Source: Clostridium sp. 12(A) (GTDB lineage Bacteria; Bacillota; Clostridia; Lachnospirales; Lachnospiraceae). Taken from it: a DNA stretch of 64,000 nucleotides. A model generated the notes under the pieces. That model made no database searches. It saw only the letters and a list, made by a program, of their open reading frames with translations, and was not told the origin of the DNA. The position numbers were made by a program, and so were the translations under genes. Positions 28,130 to 35,971 of the stretch are shown in pieces. The stretch covers positions 1,240,001-1,304,000 of the forward strand of contig JAGI01000002.1 in NCBI GenBank assembly GCA_000526575.1. The letters run 5' to 3'. Position 1 is the first letter of the stretch; every line of letters starts with the position of its first letter.

Positions 28130-30568
28130 TTATATTCCTTCAAATACTCCTTCGGCATAATTTACGGAGGCCATGGCATCCCGGCAGTACTGGTCTGCGC
28201 CAATCGTTTTAGCATAATCAGCCGTTAAAACAGCACCTCCTACCATGACTTTTGTCTGGGGGGATTCCTTCCGTAGCTGTCTGATGGTTTCCTCCATGCT
28301 TGGAACTGTTGTGGTCATCAGAGCGCTTAAGCCTACCAGCTTAACCTGTTTTTCCACCGCTGTCTTTACGATCAGCTCTACCGGCACATCTTTTCCCAGA
28401 TCGATGACATCGTAGCTGTAATTTTCAAGAAGGACCTTCACGATATTCTTCCCGATATCGTGGATATCTCCCCGTACCGTAGCAAGGATAACCGTTCCCT
28501 TTTTCCCTTCCTCCATACCGTTTTTGGCCAGCTGTTCCTTTATGACTTCAAAGGCTGCTTTCGCTGCCTCCGCACTCATTAACAGCTGGGGAAGGAACAC
28601 CGTCCCCTTTTCAAATCCTTTTCCTACCCGGTCCAGGGCAGGAATCATCTCCTCATTGATGATAACAAGAGGTTCCTTGTCTTTAATCAGCTCTGTAACT
28701 GCCCCATGGGCTCTGTCCTTAAGACCTTTTTCAATGCTTTCTGATAAGGAAAGCTCTTTTCCTGCACCGCTTCCTCCTCCGGATGCTTCCCCTGGCCTTA
28801 CGGTATCGCCAAGAGTAGCCACCTGTCCGCTGTACACCTGAATATAGCGGCTGCACTGAGGATCTAAATCAGAAAGGGTGAGATAGCTTAAATAAGAACG
28901 CATCATTGCTTCTGAATTTGGATTAATAATAGCAGCGTTTAAACCATTTTGAAGAGCCATGGTAAAAAATGCAGCATTGATGATCTCTCTTTGAGGAAGT
29001 CCAAAGGAAATGTTGGATACTCCAAGAATCGTCTTTCCATTCAGCTCGTCTCTTACCTTTCTCAAGGTTTCCAGAGTGGTTAAGGCGCCTTTGCTGTCAG
29101 AGCTGACCGTCATGCACAGGGCATCTATGACGATGTCCTTTTTTTCAATTCCATACTCCATGGCTTTTTGATAGATTTTTTCTGCGACTGCAATTCTGCC
29201 GTCTGAGGTCTCAGGAATTCCATCTTCATCAAGGGCCAGGGCAACAACCACACCTCCATACCGTTTGACCAGAGGAAAGATAGCTTCCATCACTTCCTGT
29301 TTGCCGTTTACGGAGTTAATAAGAGGTTTGCCGTTATAAATTCTCATGGCCCGTTCCATGGCTTCAATATCAGAAGTGTCAATCTGTAAGGGCAGGTCAA
29401 TAATGCTTTGAATCTCCTTAATTACCTCTACCATCATAGACGCTTCATCGATTCCCGGAAGTCCTACATTGACATCAAGGACATGAGCTCCATTGTCCTG
29501 CTGGGAGACACCCTCTCTTAAAATGTATTCCAGGTTGTGGTCCCGAAGAGCCTGCTTGAATTTTGATTTCCCGGTGGGATTAATTCTTTCACCAATAATA
29601 ACCGGCTCCCGGTCCAAAACAACTGCCTGGGCATAGGAGGAAATTACGGTGCGGTCCTTTTTATCCGGAAGCCTGACAGGGAAATCCTTACATAATGCCA
29701 CTGTTTTTTCAATATGCTCCGGGGTGGTGCCACAGCAGCCTCCTATTACGCATGCTCCCATTAAAACGATCTCTGCCATGACTCTGGCAAACTCATCGGC
29801 ATCAATATCGTAAACCGTTTTGCCTCCTTCGCTTCTTGGAAGTCCGGCATTGGGATTGACGATGACAGGTATGGAGGTCACCTTCATAATGTCCGCCAGA
29901 ATGTCTTTCATCTGAATGGGGCCTAATCCACAGTTGATTCCAAGGGCATCCACTCTCAGTCCTTCTAGTAATGCAACAGTGGATTCTACATTACCGCCTG
30001 TCAGAAGCTTTCCTTTCTCATCAAAAATCATGGTCACGAATACAGGAAGGCTGGAATTTTCCTTTGCTGCCAACACGGCCGCTTTTGTTTCATAGCTGTC
30101 GCTCATGGTTTCAATGAGGACCAGGTCCGCTCCCTCTTCTTCCCCGATTTTAACCACCTGGGAATACATGTTGTAGGCGTCCTCAAAATCAAGGTCACCC
30201 AGGGGTTTTAAAAGTTTTCCGGTAGGTCCTAGATCCAGGGCAATGTAGCCACGCTTTTTCCCTTCGGGATAATTGGCTGTTTTAACTGCCTGTCTGGCAT
30301 TATGAAGTGCTGCCCGTACTACCTCATCCAGATCGAATTCGGCTCCCTTATAAAACTTTAGCCCATTGGCTCCAAAGGTATTGGTCTTTATAATATCCGC
30401 GCCAGCCTCCAGGTAATCCCGGTGAAGCTTTGTAATAATATCCGGATGTACCACATTCCAGGTTTCTGGCAGCTCCCCCGGTTTTAAACCATTGGCCTGC
30501 AAAAGACTTCCGGTTCCTCCGTCAAAAAATACAATTCTTTTTCTGATCTCTTCTAAAATTCCTGTCAT
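28130..30568 (-). CDS. metH: cobalamin-dependent methionine synthase, lacking the activation domain
   Basis: Transfers the methyl group of 5-methyltetrahydrofolate via cobalamin to homocysteine. Domains in order: homocysteine-binding TIM barrel (about residues 1-300, [14 protein letters not shown] and zinc ligands including GGCCGTTP), pterin-binding barrel (about 325-590, [18 protein letters not shown]), B12 cap and B12-binding domain (about 610-812, [12 protein letters not shown] with the cobalt-ligating His). It stops after the B12 domain, so the C-terminal AdoMet reactivation domain of E. coli MetH is absent and is supplied by the gene at 30595. The frame opens at 30640; the ATG at 30568 has GGAGG 5 nt upstream. 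Confidence 0.95.
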   Translation of the reverse strand: MTGILEEIRKRIVFFDGGTGSLLQANGLKPGELPETWNVVHPDIITKLHRDYLEAGADIIKTNTFGANGLKFYKGAEFDLDEVVRAALHNARQAVKTANYPEGKKRGYIALDLGPTGKLLKPLGDLDFEDAYNMYSQVVKIGEEEGADLVLIETMSDSYETKAAVLAAKENSSLPVFVTMIFDEKGKLLTGGNVESTVALLEGLRVDALGINCGLGPIQMKDILADIMKVTSIPVIVNPNAGLPRSEGGKTVYDIDADEFARVMAEIVLMGACVIGGCCGTTPEHIEKTVALCKDFPVRLPDKKDRTVISSYAQAVVLDREPVIIGERINPTGKSKFKQALRDHNLEYILREGVSQQDNGAHVLDVNVGLPGIDEASMMVEVIKEIQSIIDLPLQIDTSDIEAMERAMRIYNGKPLINSVNGKQEVMEAIFPLVKRYGGVVVALALDEDGIPETSDGRIAVAEKIYQKAMEYGIEKKDIVIDALCMTVSSDSKGALTTLETLRKVRDELNGKTILGVSNISFGLPQREIINAAFFTMALQNGLNAAIINPNSEAMMRSYLSYLTLSDLDPQCSRYIQVYSGQVATLGDTVRPGEASGGGSGAGKELSLSESIEKGLKDRAHGAVTELIKDKEPLVIINEEMIPALDRVGKGFEKGTVFLPQLLMSAEAAKAAFEVIKEQLAKNGMEEGKKGTVILATVRGDIHDIGKNIVKVLLENYSYDVIDLGKDVPVELIVKTAVEKQVKLVGLSALMTTTVPSMEETIRQLRKESPQTKVMVGGAVLTADYAKTIGADQYCRDAMASVNYAEGVFEGI

Positions 30569-30594
30569 ATATTCCTCCACTAAAATCTGTCCCT

Positions 30595-31239
30595 TTAATT
30601 TCTTCGGTATGCGCAATCTGTCTTTCCACAGGACTCGCATCCCTTGACCTCACACCGGTATGGTTTTTCGCTGACTCCCATAATTGCTGTCACTGATTTT
30701 GACGGTGTCATTAAGAGACTGTCCGTCAGCATAATGCCTACCCGCTTTGAGGTTTCCAAAACGGCTGTAATATCCTTCTGACACTCTAAGGCAAAGTCAC
30801 CGTATCCAGGGCTGAACCTTGGCCGTAAATAAAGGCCTCTGGCTTCATATTCCTGTTTCAGCTTTAAATTTTCCTGGTCACAAAATTCCTCGATCATAGC
30901 TGCCGCTGCCGCCTGCATGGTGACAGCCTTACTCATCTGAAGCTTTGTATATTTATGCAAAAGAACATCCACACCGGTCCCCAGCGTAGCTGCAAACAAT
31001 ATGACCTGACTGCAGTCTTTTAAATTCTTACTTAAATGCCTGCTTTTCGTTTCAAAAACAGTAAAATCAATCTCTTCCTCAGGCAGGAGCGTTAAGGGGA
31101 ACGCGCGGCTGACGCTCTTACACGTGGCGGCAGCTGTCAGCTCCTTAATACATTCCTCAATCAGCCCGTTTACCGCATCATCCCCATCCTGTATGCCATA
31201 TCCCAAGTACCTGCGAACTTCTTTACGGCTGATTTCCAT
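30595..31239 (-). CDS. methionine synthase activation-domain protein
   Basis: A standalone version of the AdoMet-binding reactivation domain of MetH. The block YLRPRFSPGYGDF is the diagnostic RxxxSPGYG-type AdoMet-binding loop, followed by KRVGIMLTDSLLMTPSKSVTA split across the binding site. A C-terminal cluster CEVKGCESCGKTDCAYRR supplies four cysteines. 214 residues. It should reductively remethylate the cobalamin of the MetH encoded 26 nt downstream. AAGGAGG precedes the ATG. Splitting the activation domain from MetH is known in Clostridia and other anaerobes. Confidence 0.9.
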   Translation of the reverse strand: MEISRKEVRRYLGYGIQDGDDAVNGLIEECIKELTAAATCKSVSRAFPLTLLPEEEIDFTVFETKSRHLSKNLKDCSQVILFAATLGTGVDVLLHKYTKLQMSKAVTMQAAAAAMIEEFCDQENLKLKQEYEARGLYLRPRFSPGYGDFALECQKDITAVLETSKRVGIMLTDSLLMTPSKSVTAIMGVSEKPYRCEVKGCESCGKTDCAYRRN

Positions 31240-31271
31240 GAGCCTTCCTCCTTATAAATCTGTGAAAGAAT

Positions 31272-31301
31272 GGGTCCGGTCCTGCAACAGGCACCGAACC
31301 C
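31272..31301 (-). promoter_or_regulatory. intercistronic hairpin between metF and the activation gene
   Basis: Imperfect stem with GGGTCCGGTCCTG on one side and CAGGCACCGAACCC on the other, loop of three. No T run follows, so it is more likely an mRNA-stabilising or processing element than a terminator. Confidence 0.4.
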
Positions 31302-31313
31302 TAAATGGTATGA

Positions 31314-32171
31314 CTATAGTATCTCTGATAAGTTTTCCTTAATTTTATATGCAATATCCGGCTTATTCATAGAATACACATGAATGGCATTGACTCCGTT
31401 TGCGATGAGGTCAATGATCTGCTCTGTCGCATAAGCGATTCCAGCCTGCTTCATGGCTGCCGGATTATCCCCGAACCGGTCTACAATTGCTTTAAACCTG
31501 GAGGGCAGATAGGTTCCGGAGAGCTGACAGCTTCTTATAATCTGTCTTACATTGGTCACAGGCATAATTCCTGCAACGACCGGGACTGTAATTCCTTTTT
31601 CCCGTATGCGGTATAAATAGTTATATAATATATTATTATCAAAAAACATCTGAGTGGTTACAAAATCACAGCCTGCCTCTACCTTTTGTTTTAAATAATC
31701 CATATCAATGGTTTTGCTGGCAGACTCTACATGACCTTCCGGATAGCAGGCAGCGCCGATACAAAAATCTCCTGCTTCCTTAATCTCACGGATCAGCTCA
31801 GAAGCATAGCTGTATTCCTTGGAAACTGCTCCGTCCTGGGGAATATCTCCTCTGAGAGCAAGCACATTATCAATGCCAGCCTCCTTTAATTCATGAAGAA
31901 CCTCCCGGACCTTCTCTTTTGTAGAAGATACACAGGTTAAATGGGCAAGTGCCGTTACATGATGATTATGATGCAGTGCCGAGGCTATATCAACCGTATA
32001 TTTGCTGGTTCCTCCACCTGCTCCATAGGTGACACTCATAAAAGCCGGGTTTAACTTCGCAATCTCTGCCGCCGCCCGCTCTACAGATTCATATTTATCC
32101 TCTGTCTTAGGGGGGAAAACTTCAAAAGACAAGGTCGGCTTTCCCTGGCTCAAAATGTCTTTAATCTTCAT
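31314..32171 (-). CDS. metF: 5,10-methylenetetrahydrofolate reductase
   Basis: FAD-dependent enzyme that makes 5-methyltetrahydrofolate, the methyl donor for MetH two genes downstream. Family blocks: LSFEVFPPKTEDKYESV (catalytic Glu region), MSVTYGAGGGTSKYT, ALAHLTCVSSTK, VLALRGDIPQDG, IGAACYPEGHVE, FVTTQMFFDN and the IMPVTNVRQI segment. 285 residues, as in other bacteria. The frame opens with a TTG at 32186; the ATG at 32171 has GGAG 9 nt upstream. It heads the metF - activation gene - metH run, downstream of the hflC terminator. Confidence 0.95.
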   Translation of the reverse strand: MKIKDILSQGKPTLSFEVFPPKTEDKYESVERAAAEIAKLNPAFMSVTYGAGGGTSKYTVDIASALHHNHHVTALAHLTCVSSTKEKVREVLHELKEAGIDNVLALRGDIPQDGAVSKEYSYASELIREIKEAGDFCIGAACYPEGHVESASKTIDMDYLKQKVEAGCDFVTTQMFFDNNILYNYLYRIREKGITVPVVAGIMPVTNVRQIIRSCQLSGTYLPSRFKAIVDRFGDNPAAMKQAGIAYATEQIIDLIANGVNAIHVYSMNKPDIAYKIKENLSEIL

Positions 32172-32221
32172 GCTGTCTGTCTCCAATCTTTCGTCTTTTT
32201 ATCTTTTTAACACTTTACCAC

Positions 32222-32245
32222 AAAAAATTGTTTCCTGCAACAATT
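32222..32245 (-). terminator. intrinsic terminator overlapping the hflC stop
   Basis: A 7-bp stem (AATTGTT 32226-32232 with AACAATT 32239-32245) followed by six T on the minus strand. It separates hflKC from metF. Confidence 0.7.
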
Positions 32246-33116
32246 ACCGTCCCATAAAAATTTGTGCGATCGGTGAATTTCCTGGAAGAATCAGGGTATT
32301 GTTTTCGCCGGCAAGAGATGTTTTTGCTGCTTCCAGAGAACGGATAAAGGAATAAAAATCAGCTCTCTGGGGATTGCTGTAAGCCTCCGCCAGGATTCTC
32401 ATGTACTCTGCCTCTCCCTCAGCTGTAACAGATGCAGCCGTTGCCTGGGCATCGGAAATGCTGATAGCAATCTCTCTGTCTGTGGTATTTTGTATTTTCT
32501 TTGCTTCTGCCTGCCCTTCTGCGGTATAAGTAGCTGCTATTTTATCACGTTCTGATATCATTCTTTCGTACACCGCTGCTTTGTTATCTACCGGAAGATC
32601 CAGACGTTTCGTCTCAACGGCCAGTAGCTTAATGCCGTACTGGCTCATATTCTCACCCACGTTCTTCATGATCGCCTGAGAAAGCTCTTCATCTCTGCTG
32701 CTGATGACATCGTTCTGGCTCATACTGCTGATGACATTTTTTACGGAGTTATAAACTACCGTATCAATTCTTCCTTCCGCATTGGCAATGGAAGAATTTA
32801 AGGACTGGGCGAACCTTAAGGGGTCTTCAATCTTCCATAATACATAGCTGTCACTTAACATGGTCTTCTTATCCATGGTAATGACATCAGAAGCTGCCAG
32901 ATCGTAAATTAAAATCTGTCTTGGCAGCGTATCTGCTGTCTGTATCAGGGGAATCTTCATAGTAACACCAGCTGTATTTATGACCCGTTCCACACGGCCG
33001 AACTGACGTATTAATTTATATTCATTTTCATTGGTGACGACAAGGGAACCAGACAATACGATGACCGCTAAAAGAGCGAAAAATACAAGGACGGCTTTTT
33101 TTAGTTTCTGTTTCAT
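32244..33116 (-). CDS. hflC: SPFH/band-7 membrane protein HflC
   Basis: Prohibitin-like membrane protein that with HflK forms a large cage modulating the FtsH protease. An N-terminal TM (AVLVFFALLAVIVLSGSLVV) is followed by an SPFH domain (about residues 25-190: ENEYKLIRQFGRV, AGVTMKIPLIQTA, DSYVLWKIEDP) and a helical coiled-coil region (AEAKKIQNTTDREIAIS, AQATAASVTAEGEAEYMRILAEAYS split). 290 residues. It starts within the hflK stop (ATGA overlap of 4 nt) with AAGGAG upstream. It lies in a two-gene unit behind the leader at 34.1-34.4 kb. Confidence 0.92.
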   Translation of the reverse strand: MKQKLKKAVLVFFALLAVIVLSGSLVVTNENEYKLIRQFGRVERVINTAGVTMKIPLIQTADTLPRQILIYDLAASDVITMDKKTMLSDSYVLWKIEDPLRFAQSLNSSIANAEGRIDTVVYNSVKNVISSMSQNDVISSRDEELSQAIMKNVGENMSQYGIKLLAVETKRLDLPVDNKAAVYERMISERDKIAATYTAEGQAEAKKIQNTTDREIAISISDAQATAASVTAEGEAEYMRILAEAYSNPQRADFYSFIRSLEAAKTSLAGENNTLILPGNSPIAQIFMGR

Positions 33117-34090
33117 TCTGTTTTCTCCTTTTCTGGGCTGTTTCCTCCACCGGTGAAGCTATCCAAAGGAAGGATTGTGCTGGTCTTATCAGTTCCGTCT
33201 ATAATGACTTTCATATTTGGAAGTACCTTTTCCATGGTTTCATAGAACATTCGCTTTTTCGTAACTTCCGGATTCTTTTCGTATTCCATGAACATCGCAT
33301 TGAATTTTGCTACTTCTGCATTGGCTTCATTGATTCTTTTCGCTTTTGTTGATTCTGCATCCTGTAATATCTTATCGGTCTGAGCGGTTGCCTCCGGTAG
33401 CTTTTCGTTGCGGTATTTATTTGCATTGTTAATGGCAGTCTCTTTTCCCTGCTTTGCAGTTTCTACTGCCTTAAAGGCTTCCATGACCTCTTTGGTCGGC
33501 GGTTCAGAATCCTGAATGGTCACATTTACGACTGTAAGGCCTATTTCATGCCCTTCCAGCTTTTCCATGATCATCTGCTTAATCTTTGTCTGAATTTCAT
33601 TCTTTCCAGTAGTCAATACAGCATCCACATCATAGCTTCCAATCACGGTACGAATGCAGCTTTTTGTAATGCTCTGTAAGACCTTCAGGGGATCCTCTGA
33701 GCCATAGACTGCCTTCACTGGATCTGATACCTTATACTCTGTAAAAAAGTCTACGTTAACGAAATTATAATCTTTGGTGATCATCAGAGAATCCTCCTCC
33801 TTGCTTTCGTTATCGTCAGGATTATAGCCAATGGCAAATCCCTGAATGGTAGTGTTCACTTTCTTTACCTTCTGGACAAACGGCACTTTAAAATGAAGCC
33901 CCGGATCTGTCACCGCCCTTGGCCTGCCCATTGTCGTTACGACTGCCTGCTCCTGTTCCTGGATGTTGTATATGGAACCAAAACCAATCACTGGAACTGC
34001 CACCAATAAAACGGCTGCGATACCTGACTTCTTAAGGATTTTCTTTATCCTTTTCCATACCTCTCTTTTTTGAGGATCAAACGTTTCCAT
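33113..34090 (-). CDS. hflK: SPFH/band-7 membrane protein HflK
   Basis: Partner of HflC. An N-terminal TM (GIAAVLLVAVPVIGFGSIY) is followed by an SPFH domain (EQAVVTTMGRPRAVTDPGL, HFKVPFVQKVKKV, NFVNVDFFTEYKVSDP) and a coiled coil rich in Ala, Glu and Lys (EKLPEATAQTDKILQDAES region). 325 residues; it lacks the long Gly-rich N-terminus of proteobacterial HflK. AAAGGAG precedes the ATG. In proteobacteria the complex regulates FtsH; that role here is inferred from family. Its expression is likely controlled by the long structured leader directly upstream. Confidence 0.92.
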   Translation of the reverse strand: METFDPQKREVWKRIKKILKKSGIAAVLLVAVPVIGFGSIYNIQEQEQAVVTTMGRPRAVTDPGLHFKVPFVQKVKKVNTTIQGFAIGYNPDDNESKEEDSLMITKDYNFVNVDFFTEYKVSDPVKAVYGSEDPLKVLQSITKSCIRTVIGSYDVDAVLTTGKNEIQTKIKQMIMEKLEGHEIGLTVVNVTIQDSEPPTKEVMEAFKAVETAKQGKETAINNANKYRNEKLPEATAQTDKILQDAESTKAKRINEANAEVAKFNAMFMEYEKNPEVTKKRMFYETMEKVLPNMKVIIDGTDKTSTILPLDSFTGGGNSPEKEKTE

Positions 34091-34148
34091 AATGTGCTCC
34101 TTTCTTTACTTACCCTCTATGTTTATGCTCTCGTAAAGGAAACAAGAA

Positions 34149-34238
34149 AGAGTCTGACTTGTCAGACTCTGGCACTGACGCGCTGTCACTTTAGTGACAT
34201 CTTCCTCTTAAGCGTCATGTGCATCCTGCATGGAATGC
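34149..34238 (-). ncRNA. second structured element of the hflKC leader
   Basis: Minus-strand RNA with three stems: GCATTCC/GGATGC at 34238-34221; TGACGC (34217-34212 on the minus strand reads TGACGC) with GCGTCA (34181-34176), enclosing a perfect TGTCACT/AGTGACA hairpin (34199-34184); and a perfect 10-bp stem 34149-34158/34161-34170 with a 2-nt gap, followed by TTTCTTGTTT, which resembles a terminator. Some 60 nt then lead to the hflK ATG. I do not recognise a known RNA family. It may be an attenuator or an independent small RNA. Confidence 0.45.
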
Positions 34239-34280
34239 TTTTTATTATATAGGGGTGTATACCCCCCTATATAATAAAAA
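34239..34280. repeat. perfect 17-bp inverted repeat
   Basis: 34239-34255 and 34264-34280 are exact reverse complements (TTTTTATTATATAGGGG and its complement) separated by 8 nt. It directly abuts the T run of the riboswitch terminator and could be an operator, an anti-terminator element or a second hairpin. Confidence 0.85.
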
Positions 34281-34320
34281 AGACCTTTATTGACACCTTT
34301 ACGGTATCAATAAAAGTCTT
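34276..34320 (-). terminator. riboswitch expression-platform terminator
   Basis: An 18-bp stem, 34320-34303 with 34297-34280, loop of 5, continuous on the minus-strand RNA when two G-U pairs are allowed (C-A on the other strand), followed by a T/A-rich tract. Its 5' arm contains the 3' strand of the aptamer P1 stem, so the two structures are mutually exclusive. Confidence 0.85.
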
Positions 34321-34404
34321 GCACATTTCATAAGGATGCGGATAAATCACTTTACCGTTCTGACGCAATCTTATCCAGCAAATGCTGGCAGCTACTCCCT
34401 TTTA
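34311..34404 (-). promoter_or_regulatory. yybP-ykoY-like (manganese) riboswitch aptamer upstream of hflKC
   Basis: The minus-strand RNA begins UAAAAGGGAGUAGC (34404-34391) and ends GCAAGACUUUUA (34322-34311). UAAAAG pairs with CUUUUA to form P1. GGGAGUAGC and GCAAGAC are the conserved loop sequences of the yybP-ykoY family as I know it. Inside are a CCAGC/GCTGG hairpin (34388-34375) and a UGCGUCA segment (34367-34361), also family-like. About 94 nt, close to family size. Family members bind Mn2+ and usually turn expression on by preventing a terminator, which fits the overlapping terminator here. Assignment is by motif and pairing, without a covariance search. Confidence 0.72.
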
Positions 34405-34415
34405 CGATTGAAGCT

Positions 34416-34444
34416 ATTATATCAGATCCATAGCTGTGTGTCAA
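34416..34444 (-). promoter_or_regulatory. consensus promoter of the hflKC leader RNA
   Basis: TTGACA (34444-34439) and TATAAT (34421-34416) are 17 nt apart, a perfect sigma-A promoter. Transcription would start about 5-10 nt before the aptamer's first pairing base. Confidence 0.92.
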
Positions 34445-34474
34445 ATGAAACCCTTAGTATATTGCTGGTAAGGA

Positions 34475-35566
34475 TTAAGTTTCCCCATGTTCTGTGGAAA
34501 GTAAGGTATTATAGGATACCGTTACCTGAAGAGTGTCATCTTCTTCATATACATACAAGGAAAAAATTCCATCAGTAAAAATAGTTTCCTCTCCCCGTTC
34601 CAGTCCTCCCCTGACCTGCTCCATAATGACTGGAACACTGCTCTCCTCCAAAGGAATCTGAGCGGACGTTTCTGTTGTCTTTAAAAACTGCTCCAGATAA
34701 GCCAAGGATGCTTCTTTATCTTTTATGGAAGAGATATAATCATGCATCTCCCCGGTTGCAGTGTCATAATTGATCTCCACATACTGGTATACATATCCCT
34801 CATCCTTTGAAGTCAGCTGACTGGTCACCTCGTCCTCCAGATAATAGCCTTCCACAGTATCATAATAAGATATGGAACCGGAATCTGTTTTCATCTCATA
34901 ATTATCGGAATAAACTGACTGGGGTTTTAGGAGAAACCCATAGGAATTCGCCTCAATATACTGTCCCATGGAATCCATGATTTCTTTCCCTGATACCGGA
35001 AAATGATTGTAACCATTGCAGGGAATTCCGGCTGCCTTTACATCCTCTTCCTTTAAGTCCTTAAAACCGGAATCATCAAATGGATATGAAACTTCGTAAT
35101 CCTTCGTTTTATCCAGAAATCGGTCCGCTTTTTTTGCAATATCAGGCAGAGAACCAGCTATGATAAAAAGGAAGGTAATAATTCCTGCTATGGAAACAGG
35201 AAATCTCCTGCCCACTTTTTTCTTGGGCGATACTGAGGAGCCCGACGGTATGTAATCCCTGGGCGGCTGGGCGTCCATAGGAGGTGTCGCTGTACGCGGT
35301 GGTGTCATGGTTCTTGCTGGCTGTAAGGTTTTAGCTGGCTGAGCTGACCCTGTCCTGACCGGCTGAGAGGAGATTGTGCGCTTAGGCTGCTCAGCAGTTC
35401 CATTCGATTGAGAGCCGATTGGTGCAATTTCCTTTGCAGGCGGCTTTTCATTTAAATAATAATTCATTTCCCATATGACGGGACGGCGAACAATCTTTTT
35501 GCATCGGGCACAGAAGTTGGCCTCATTGACCGGAAGATCACAAACCGGGCATATCTTTCTTTTCAC
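34475..35566 (-). CDS. zinc-ribbon membrane protein of unknown function
   Basis: Function not recognised. A short N-terminal zinc ribbon (CPVCDLPVNEANFCARC, two CxxC knuckles) is followed by a long Pro/Thr/Ser/Gln-rich linker (about residues 45-125), one TM helix (SIAGIITFLFIIAGSLPDI) and an acidic extracytoplasmic domain of about 200 residues with many Tyr (DSGSISYYDTVEGYYLED) and no visible catalytic motif. The frame opens with a TTG at 35587; the GTG at 35566 (MKRKICPVC) is preferred because AGGGGG lies 9 nt upstream. About 363 residues. The upstream gene's stop overlaps this ribosome site. Its place behind ftsZ suggests a possible envelope role. Confidence 0.75.
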   Translation of the reverse strand: MKRKICPVCDLPVNEANFCARCKKIVRRPVIWEMNYYLNEKPPAKEIAPIGSQSNGTAEQPKRTISSQPVRTGSAQPAKTLQPARTMTPPRTATPPMDAQPPRDYIPSGSSVSPKKKVGRRFPVSIAGIITFLFIIAGSLPDIAKKADRFLDKTKDYEVSYPFDDSGFKDLKEEDVKAAGIPCNGYNHFPVSGKEIMDSMGQYIEANSYGFLLKPQSVYSDNYEMKTDSGSISYYDTVEGYYLEDEVTSQLTSKDEGYVYQYVEINYDTATGEMHDYISSIKDKEASLAYLEQFLKTTETSAQIPLEESSVPVIMEQVRGGLERGEETIFTDGIFSLYVYEEDDTLQVTVSYNTLLSTEHGET

Positions 35567-35579
35567 TTTTGTCTTCCCC

Positions 35580-35906
35580 CTATCCAAGTACCAGATGGGC
35601 CACAGCTATTTCATCATCTTCGTGGAAACCCTGGGCACAAACCTGGATATTATATACATATGTTTCCTCAAGGCCGGTAAGTGCAGAGATTTCTTTTATA
35701 TTTTTCCCCTCACCAGCCAATGCCAGTACCTGATGAACGTCCTCAATGGTCTTTTTTAATAACTCATCAGAAGGACTGGGAGCCAAAAGCTCTCCATGAT
35801 CAAGATCTGATTCCAGAATAAAATCCTCCAGAGACATCTCCTTGCCCTTCTCCTGACTGTCATAATAGTCCTCAGAAATTTCCCAATCATTCAATTTATC
35901 AGACAT
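35580..35906 (-). CDS. small acidic protein with helix-turn-helix-like C-terminus
   Basis: Function not recognised. About 108 residues, with a strongly acidic N-terminal half (DWEISEDYYDSQEKGKEM) and a C-terminal segment KNIKEISALTGLEETYVYN that resembles a helix-turn-helix recognition unit. The frame opens at 35963, but the ATG at 35906 has AAAGGAG 7 nt upstream and lies after the hairpin that follows ftsZ. It is closely followed by the zinc-ribbon membrane protein gene (13-nt gap). It may be a regulator or a structural partner of that protein. Confidence 0.7.
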   Translation of the reverse strand: MSDKLNDWEISEDYYDSQEKGKEMSLEDFILESDLDHGELLAPSPSDELLKKTIEDVHQVLALAGEGKNIKEISALTGLEETYVYNIQVCAQGFHEDDEIAVAHLVLG

Positions 35907-35926
35907 ACTGTCACTCCTTTCCAAAA

Positions 35927-35952
35927 CAGGCAGGTTCGTCGGAACCTGCCTG
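35927..35952 (-). terminator. hairpin between ftsZ and the next gene
   Basis: A perfect 11-bp GC-rich stem (35927-35937 with 35942-35952, 4-nt loop) followed by only four T. It is probably a partial terminator or attenuator that lowers expression of the two downstream genes relative to ftsZ. Confidence 0.7.
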
Positions 35953-35971
35953 ATATGTAACAAAATATGTT

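Noticed and set aside
32172-32243. SAM riboswitch in front of metF
   Set aside because: The gap is too short, holds the hflC terminator and has none of the SAM aptamer sequences.
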